DNA of 64,000 bases. Source: Collinsella sp. (lineage in GTDB: Bacteria > Actinomycetota > Coriobacteriia > Coriobacteriales > Coriobacteriaceae). Numbering within the stretch: position 1 is the first letter of the stretch; the number at the start of each line of letters is the position of its first letter. Where the stretch lies: contig JAGZSF010000003.1 in NCBI GenBank assembly GCA_018381235.1, positions 62,001-126,000 of the forward strand, in the 5' to 3' direction. The notes beneath the pieces are model-generated. The model was not told the origin of the DNA and ran no database searches. It saw nothing but the letters and a program-made list of their open reading frames with translations. Shown piece by piece: positions 58,838 to 64,000 of this stretch. Position numbers and translations under genes: made by a program.

Positions 58838-59733
58838 TGGGCAACGCATTATTAACGATATTTACACCGACCTATAATCGTATTAATGAGCTTGAGCGCC
58901 TGTATGCATCACTAATATCTCAGACCGACTTTCGATTCGAATGGCTCATTGTGGATGATGGATCGACTGACGATACTGAGAACATGGTTATCTCTTGGTT
59001 AGACACGTCGCCCTTTCCTATTCGATATATCAAACAGCCGAACTCTGGAAAACACGTTGCACATAATCTTGGTGCTGCTGAGGCATCTGGAGAGTATTTC
59101 ATTTGCGTTGACTCGGACGACTGGCTTGAGCCCAACGCTGTGGAGACTATCTTGCACGACATAACAGCTTTGGATACGGAAGAAGGTCTTCTGTATCCAA
59201 GGCTGTTTGCTGCGCAAACGGCTTTGGATACATGGTTTCCCGATGGTGCTGACAAGATTGAGCTTGCCGATATGCGCATGAAATACGGTCTCGTCATCGA
59301 GACGGCGATTGTCTTTAACACTGATGTTTTAAGGCGGCATCCATTTCCCGTTGTTCAGGGCGAGCGTTTCATTCCTGAAGGCTCGGCTTACTACGACTTC
59401 GTTGCTCCCGAGCTGTTTTGCGTGCACAACGAACCCTTCTACAGATGTGAATACCTCGAGGAAGGTCTCACCAAAAACATCTGGAAGAATTGGCTGGGCA
59501 GCCCGGTGGGTACGCGCATGGCACTTGTCAAGCGACATGAATCTGCCAGGCGGTACTCGAGCGTCCGAGCGCTGAGGGAAAGAATTTCGGCCCTCGTCGG
59601 AATCGAGTCCCTGAACATGGCGGTCGCTGAGCCCGTCTTCTCCGGAATCGATTCTAATAGGGTATTGGCCCTCCTTGTATTCCCCTTGTCTGTGCTGGTC
59701 GAAAGGAGACGTTTTGGAAGGAAAGTATCTTGA
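58837..59733 (+). CDS. GT2-family glycosyltransferase
   Basis: A 298-residue GT-A fold enzyme: LLTIFTPTYNRINELERLYA, EWLIVDDGSTDDTENMV and FICVDSDDWLEPNAVETI, with the DXD-like DSDDW motif. The C-terminal part (FCVHNEPFYRCEYLEEGLTK) fits the capsule-type GT2 subgroup. Start ATG overlaps the previous stop (TAATG at 58835-58839). The sugar is unknown. Confidence 0.9.
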   Translation: MGNALLTIFTPTYNRINELERLYASLISQTDFRFEWLIVDDGSTDDTENMVISWLDTSPFPIRYIKQPNSGKHVAHNLGAAEASGEYFICVDSDDWLEPNAVETILHDITALDTEEGLLYPRLFAAQTALDTWFPDGADKIELADMRMKYGLVIETAIVFNTDVLRRHPFPVVQGERFIPEGSAYYDFVAPELFCVHNEPFYRCEYLEEGLTKNIWKNWLGSPVGTRMALVKRHESARRYSSVRALRERISALVGIESLNMAVAEPVFSGIDSNRVLALLVFPLSVLVERRRFGRKVS

Positions 59734-60872
59734 TTAAGCGCAAGGCTGCCATAAAGCAATACACCGACATGAATGCGGGGAACGTTTCCTCCATGAGAGT
59801 CGTGGACCTTCTGTACTGCGCGTATCTTTTCTCGGTCGTGTTTATGAGCACGCTTGGCCTGAGCGCTGGTGACGATATTTATGTCGCCTGCGTCGGGCTC
59901 GGTGCCGCATTCGCGGTTATTAGGTTTCTTGCTTTGGACTTTGATCCGCGTTTCTTCTTGAGTGCAATGGGTCTTGCAGCCCTCGGCGTCATCGAGTTGG
60001 TTGTTAGCAAACGGTTCACCCTGCTACTTACGGTCATGCTGTTGGTTGGCGCCAAGGACATTGATATCAAGAGGGTGCTACTTACATTTCTGACCGCGAA
60101 AATCGTAGGACTTCTTTTCGTAGTGCTGTTTGCCGCTACGGGTATTTATGAAGTTGAATTTTACCAGTATTATAAAATGGCGACAGACACATACATTCAG
60201 CGAGTCCTTGTAAACGGCTCCTCTACCAACGTCATGCACTTGTCTTTTCTCACGGTCGTCTTCCTGACGCTCTATATGAAAAGGGGAAATTGCGGAATTA
60301 TCGTCTACCTCGTGTTTGCCGTTTTGAACATCTTGTGTGAATACATCACGGGCAGTTACATCGGCCTGTTCCTCGGCATGGGTGGTCTGCTCCTGTTCTA
60401 TGTACTTCAGCATTCAGGGAAGATAAGGGAACTGTTCGTCAGGTTCTCAACGGCCGTGCTCCCGCTTCTTATCGCATTTTCGTTCGGCACTGCGTTGCTC
60501 TATGGGAGAAACGGTTTTGTCGGCGTTCTCGATAGGATTTTTCAGGGTCGTATTTATTACAACAACTTCTTTCTCAGTAACTACACGGCGAGTCCATTCG
60601 GTCATGGCATGCTGACCTCAGAGGGTAATTTTGACAATAGCTACGTCTTCGTCTTCGTTGCCTACGGATTAATTGCCTTCATTTTGCTATTCGGATCAAT
60701 GCAGTTAATTGTTAAACGGCTTAAAGAAACACGCGATTGGGCATCTCTTGCATTTGTGGTTATTTACATGATTGCAGCTCTGAGTGAAAGTTTTTACCCG
60801 GCTGCTGCTGTCAATCCATCCTTATTTCTGCTTGTTCCATTACTTAGCTTTAATGGGCATTTTGATATGTGA
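59730..60872 (+). CDS. polytopic membrane protein, probable capsule polymerase (Wzy-like)
   Basis: A 380-residue protein with roughly ten hydrophobic segments, no soluble catalytic domain and a central loop after YKMATDTYIQRVLVNGSSTN. In a locus with a Wzx flippase and priming transferase, a protein like this is usually the Wzy polymerase joining repeat units outside the membrane; sequence conservation is too low to be sure. The start is TTG 59730 overlapping the previous stop (TTGA), supported by GGAAGGAAAG 7 bases upstream; ATG 59769 is an alternative. Confidence 0.7.
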   Translation: MIKRKAAIKQYTDMNAGNVSSMRVVDLLYCAYLFSVVFMSTLGLSAGDDIYVACVGLGAAFAVIRFLALDFDPRFFLSAMGLAALGVIELVVSKRFTLLLTVMLLVGAKDIDIKRVLLTFLTAKIVGLLFVVLFAATGIYEVEFYQYYKMATDTYIQRVLVNGSSTNVMHLSFLTVVFLTLYMKRGNCGIIVYLVFAVLNILCEYITGSYIGLFLGMGGLLLFYVLQHSGKIRELFVRFSTAVLPLLIAFSFGTALLYGRNGFVGVLDRIFQGRIYYNNFFLSNYTASPFGHGMLTSEGNFDNSYVFVFVAYGLIAFILLFGSMQLIVKRLKETRDWASLAFVVIYMIAALSESFYPAAAVNPSLFLLVPLLSFNGHFDM

Positions 60873-60947
60873 AGCAGGGCTGCGTCCTGAATAAACAATC
60901 TACTTTATAAAACCTTGAAACCTTGTTCGTGATGGGAATAGCTTACC

Positions 60948-62030
60948 ATGTCACAAGAAATATCGTATTCCTCTAGCGAAGGCAGCTTTGCACCAGTTGC
61001 AATTACAACGTTGAGTAGAATCGAGTGCCTAAAAACAACGATTGATTCTCTCGGTAGATGCCATTGTGCCGAGTACACTGACGTCTATATTTCAGTCGAT
61101 TATCCTCCGAATACAAAATATAAGTCTGGTTATGTGGAAGTCTGTAATTATCTGAACACAATTCATGACGACCATCCGTTTAAATCGCTAAATCTATATT
61201 TTCATAAGGTTAATTTAGGCCCGTTTGAAAACTATCTTTGGCTCGTACGTTTAATCCTCTCAAAACATGATTCGATTATCATTTTGGAAGATGATAACGA
61301 GCCTGCTCCTTGTTTCTTAGATTTTTGCAACAAGGCGCTTCAAATTTACGCTACCGATAACGATGTTGTTGTAATTAATCCTTCTGATTACGTTTGGTGT
61401 GGAGATGGATACACTCCATTACTTAGAAGCATAAACATTGATGATTGCAATACCGAGAAACGACAAATGTTATGGCATGGCATGGCATCCTGGAGTGAAT
61501 GTATCCTACCGTATTACAACTTTGTTCTAGATCAATCAATCCTATCGATAGGCGATCATCCGTTAGCTTTATTAAAGCTATTCAAACGCTCCAAGTCCCT
61601 CTGCTACCAATATCTCAAGGACACATATAACACTAGAGTCAAAACGCCCTGGCACAATGGACGACTTTACTCTATTGATATGACATGGGATGTTGCCATG
61701 ATTGTATTTGACAAGGTCGCCATTTGCCCTATCGAAAACTTGCAACGTGACTTAGGGGTCGTGGGCAACGGCCATAGCTTTACAAAAGCGTTCTCTAATT
61801 CAGCAGAACTACAGAATCGAAAACTAAAAGAAGAACCAGAATTTGACTTTGTGAACCCTCAAGACGCTGCCCTAAACATGGATGAGCTTATTCTTCACGA
61901 CAAATTTCAGTCAAAACCTTGGTGGAAATGGGCATTCTTAATCACTGGTTATCTAGCGAAGTATTTACAGAGAAAGCTGACTGGAAAATCTCAAAAGCTA
62001 ATCAACCCATGGAGCGAATATGACAAGTAG
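60948..62030 (+). CDS. GT-A-type glycosyltransferase
   Basis: A 360-residue protein. APVAITTLSRIECLKTTIDS is a GT-A nucleotide-binding start, DSIIILEDDNEPAPCFLDFC carries an EDD metal site, and RQMLWHGMASWSECILPYY and DMTWDVAM follow in the acceptor half. It resembles GT2-like transferases of surface polysaccharide loci, also sharing features with sulfotransferase-neighbour families; the donor is unknown. It is strongly A/T-rich compared with the 5' half of the window. The last 11 bases overlap the wzx start. Confidence 0.75.
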   Translation: MSQEISYSSSEGSFAPVAITTLSRIECLKTTIDSLGRCHCAEYTDVYISVDYPPNTKYKSGYVEVCNYLNTIHDDHPFKSLNLYFHKVNLGPFENYLWLVRLILSKHDSIIILEDDNEPAPCFLDFCNKALQIYATDNDVVVINPSDYVWCGDGYTPLLRSINIDDCNTEKRQMLWHGMASWSECILPYYNFVLDQSILSIGDHPLALLKLFKRSKSLCYQYLKDTYNTRVKTPWHNGRLYSIDMTWDVAMIVFDKVAICPIENLQRDLGVVGNGHSFTKAFSNSAELQNRKLKEEPEFDFVNPQDAALNMDELILHDKFQSKPWWKWAFLITGYLAKYLQRKLTGKSQKLINPWSEYDK

Positions 62031-63489
62031 ACAGGAGCCATCACTTAAACAAGAGACACTTTCTTCTTTAATATGGAAACTATTTGAAAGGGGAGGAAAT
62101 GCAGTTGTTCAACTCGCCGTACAGATTGTTATGGCGCGTCTGCTTGCCCCTGAAGAGTTCGGTGCCCTAGCAATTATTCTTGTCTTCGTTAACATAGGCA
62201 ATGCAATTGTTCAATCTGGCTTAAATACATCAATAGTTCAAGCTCAAACAGTTGAAGATTCCGATTTGTCGACAGTGTTCTGGTTGAGTTTTGGAACCTC
62301 GATTGTTCTGTGCTTGTTGGTCTATATTTCAGCACCAGCAATTGCGTCCTTTTACTCCTTGGATTATCTAATCTGGCCCTTACTTGTTATGGGTTTTTTG
62401 CTATTGGTAACAGCCTTCAATTCTGTTCAGGTGGCAATAGTACAGCGGGACCTTAAACTACGTAAGGTGTTTAATGCAACAATTGCAGCTGTCATCGTCT
62501 CTGGAATAGCTGGTATTGTTTCAGCCACTGCAGGGGCCGGCCTTTGGGCTTTAGTTCTTCAGCAGTTAATTTATCAATTTAGCAACTGTCTTTTTTTGGG
62601 CCTCCAGGTTAAATGGTTACCGAAGCCCATATTTAATAGGTCGAAAGCTCGCAAGCATTTTAGTTTTGGCTGGAAACTCCTCGTTTCTGGTTTATTGGAT
62701 CAAGGCTATCAATCTCTTTCAGATTTAATTATAGGTAAGCAATTCAGCGCCTCAGACCTCGGCTTAGTTTCTCAGGGAAAAAAGTACCCCCAGGCTCTAG
62801 GGGGCATGTTGGATGGGGCAATTCAGCCTGTCATGCTATCAGCAATTTCGCGTGTTCAGGCTGATTCCGATCAGGTGAAGCGATTAGTGCGAAGGGCCCT
62901 AAAAACATCAACCTTTATTATTGTTCCAGCTATGACGCTATTTGCAGTAGCGGCTAAACCGATTGTTGTCTTATTACTAGGAGAGAAATGGCTGCTTTGT
63001 GTGCCGTTTCTGCAGATGTATTGCTTTATATACGCCCTATTACCAATACACACCACTAACCTACAGGCACTTAACGGCATGGGGCGTTCTGATCTGTTCC
63101 TGAAGCTTGAACTTATCAAAAAGGCCTATGGAATCTGCTTCATTTTGTTTGCTGCCTTTATATTAAAGGACGTTTACTTAATGGTTGCCATGTATATGAT
63201 TACCGGCATCATCTCGACATTTGTTAACGCTTATCCCAACAAACGGGTTATCGGATACTCCTACTCTGAGCAAATACGCGATATCGCTCCTGCATTTGTG
63301 ATTTCAGCAATAGCAGGAGGACTTGCGCTGTTTTGCGGGTCATTTGTCGCCTCGCCTGGACTTCAAATTTTTGTCGAAGTTGCCGTAATGGCAATTACCT
63401 ATTTTGGTATCGCAGGCATTTTTAAACTCGAAGCCTTTGAATACCTCATCAATACCGCTAGGGATTTCTTGGGTGCAAAACGTCGTTAA
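62020..63489 (+). CDS. oligosaccharide flippase Wzx (polysaccharide biosynthesis protein)
   Basis: A 489-residue MATE-like flippase with about 12-14 membrane segments. KLFERGGNAVVQLAVQIVMA and LLAPEEFGALAIILVFVNIG are the typical PST/Wzx N-terminus, and a mid-protein ISRVQADSDQVKRLVRRALK is the conserved cytoplasmic loop. It moves the undecaprenyl-linked repeat unit to the outer face. ATG 62020 overlaps the preceding gene. The A/T-rich composition continues through this gene. Confidence 0.9.
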   Translation: MTSRQEPSLKQETLSSLIWKLFERGGNAVVQLAVQIVMARLLAPEEFGALAIILVFVNIGNAIVQSGLNTSIVQAQTVEDSDLSTVFWLSFGTSIVLCLLVYISAPAIASFYSLDYLIWPLLVMGFLLLVTAFNSVQVAIVQRDLKLRKVFNATIAAVIVSGIAGIVSATAGAGLWALVLQQLIYQFSNCLFLGLQVKWLPKPIFNRSKARKHFSFGWKLLVSGLLDQGYQSLSDLIIGKQFSASDLGLVSQGKKYPQALGGMLDGAIQPVMLSAISRVQADSDQVKRLVRRALKTSTFIIVPAMTLFAVAAKPIVVLLLGEKWLLCVPFLQMYCFIYALLPIHTTNLQALNGMGRSDLFLKLELIKKAYGICFILFAAFILKDVYLMVAMYMITGIISTFVNAYPNKRVIGYSYSEQIRDIAPAFVISAIAGGLALFCGSFVASPGLQIFVEVAVMAITYFGIAGIFKLEAFEYLINTARDFLGAKRR

Positions 63490-63564
63490 AGACGTTGCGT
63501 CAATACAGTATCCGTTTTAGTCATCGTTCATTGAAAGCAGCATAGCGAAGGGAAGGTACCTGAT

Positions 63565-64000
63565 ATGGGTAACCGCATTCTTGTCACACAATCTTCCATG
63601 CCTCCTATGGAGGAATACTTTGAAGAGGTCGCACCTCTATGGGAAAGCCATTGGCTTACCAATATGGGTGTTGAGCATAAGAAGCTCGAGGCAGACCTTA
63701 AGGAGCGTTTGGGAATTAACAACCTTGCGCTGTTCACAAATGGTCACAATGCCCTAGAGTGCATCCTCGAGGCCATGGCTCTTCCGACCGGTGGAGAGGT
63801 CATCACTACACCGTTCACCTTTGCCTCTACCACTCACGCTATCGTGCGAAAGGGACTTACTCCCGTGTTTGCCGACGTGAATCCCGTGAATCTAACGTTA
63901 GATCCCGAGAGCATTGAACGATTAATCACCCCGCGCACCTGCGCCATCGTGCCTGTCCATGTATACGGTAATCTTTGCGATGTCGACGCCATCCAGGAGA
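63565..64000 (+). CDS. DegT/DnrJ/EryC1-family sugar aminotransferase, 5' part
   Basis: The frame starts at ATG 63565 (GGAAGG 8 bases upstream) and is still open at the window edge; about 145 codons are seen. It reads RILVTQSSMPPMEEYFEEVA, then LALFTNGHNALECILEAMAL and GEVITTPFTFASTTHAIVRK, the PLP-binding N-terminal half of DegT-type aminotransferases; IVPVHVYGNLCDVDAI comes before the cut. The PLP lysine lies beyond the edge. It should aminate a keto-sugar nucleotide for the polysaccharide. G+C content rises again compared with wzx. Confidence 0.9.
   Translation, partial: MGNRILVTQSSMPPMEEYFEEVAPLWESHWLTNMGVEHKKLEADLKERLGINNLALFTNGHNALECILEAMALPTGGEVITTPFTFASTTHAIVRKGLTPVFADVNPVNLTLDPESIERLITPRTCAIVPVHVYGNLCDVDAIQE

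Overview
The window looks like a chromosomal segment of a high-G+C actinobacterium of the class Coriobacteriia, most likely a Collinsella-type gut anaerobe. This is inferred from gene content: an anaerobic (cbi-type) cobalamin pathway with an exported CbiK, an oxygen-sensitive fused serine dehydratase, a full bacterial glycogen set including glgD, a NusG-like LoaP gene in front of a capsule locus, and IS3-type transposase debris. No 16S gene is present, so the taxonomy is not proven.

Layout. 1-1254: the end of a flippase-like membrane protein and a TetR regulator. 1258-23237: a very G+C-rich cobalamin island. Its left arm runs leftward from a cobalamin riboswitch (about 6905-7075): exported cobalt chelatase CbiK, a small lipoprotein, a binding lipoprotein, and a FecCD-type permease and ATPase. 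Its right arm is a tightly overlapping 16-kb operon running rightward (cbiF-cbiD-[cbiL remnant]-cbiG-cbiH-cbiET-cbiA-cobT-cobU-cobS-cobU-like/cobC fusion-cbiB-cobD-cbiP-cobA-cbiC-cbiJ). Together these cover nearly every step from sirohydrochlorin to cobalamin, except that the C20 methyltransferase gene cbiL is reduced to a 77-codon, in-frame internal deletion. The island is flanked by a dead IS3 transposase piece (1258-1349) and, on the right, by an orphan membrane-anchor tail and a palindromic repeat (23087-23306).

23319-39892: a MacAB-like efflux operon, an L,D-transpeptidase, serine dehydratase and metK (all leftward), then a rightward translation/replication cluster gltX-priA-def-fmt-rsmB and a small FmdB-type zinc-ribbon gene. 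39981-53055: glycogen and maltodextrin metabolism on the minus strand: a GH13-GH77 fusion enzyme, glgA, glgD, glgC, glgP and glgB. GlgA and GlgB carry long Lys/Ala/Thr-rich histone-H1-like tails, and candidate LacI-type operators lie upstream of the GH13-GH77 gene and of glgB.

53387-54975: a HAD phosphatase, thiamine pyrophosphokinase and tRNA-Ala(GGC). 55017-64000: a capsule/exopolysaccharide locus. It has a long structured leader, a loaP gene broken by one extra A in an A7 tract, a priming sugar-phosphate transferase, a PssD/PssE-like pair, a GT32, a GT2, a polymerase-like membrane protein, another glycosyltransferase, a Wzx flippase and the start of a DegT-family aminotransferase cut by the window edge. 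Base composition falls sharply from about 58.1 kb onward, consistent with horizontal exchange.

The leads most worth checking are the cbiL internal deletion inside an otherwise intact operon, the homopolymer-frameshifted loaP as a possible phase switch for the capsule, the surface-anchored CbiK with its riboswitch-controlled transporter, the cationic tails on two glycogen enzymes, and several families of long intergenic palindromes.
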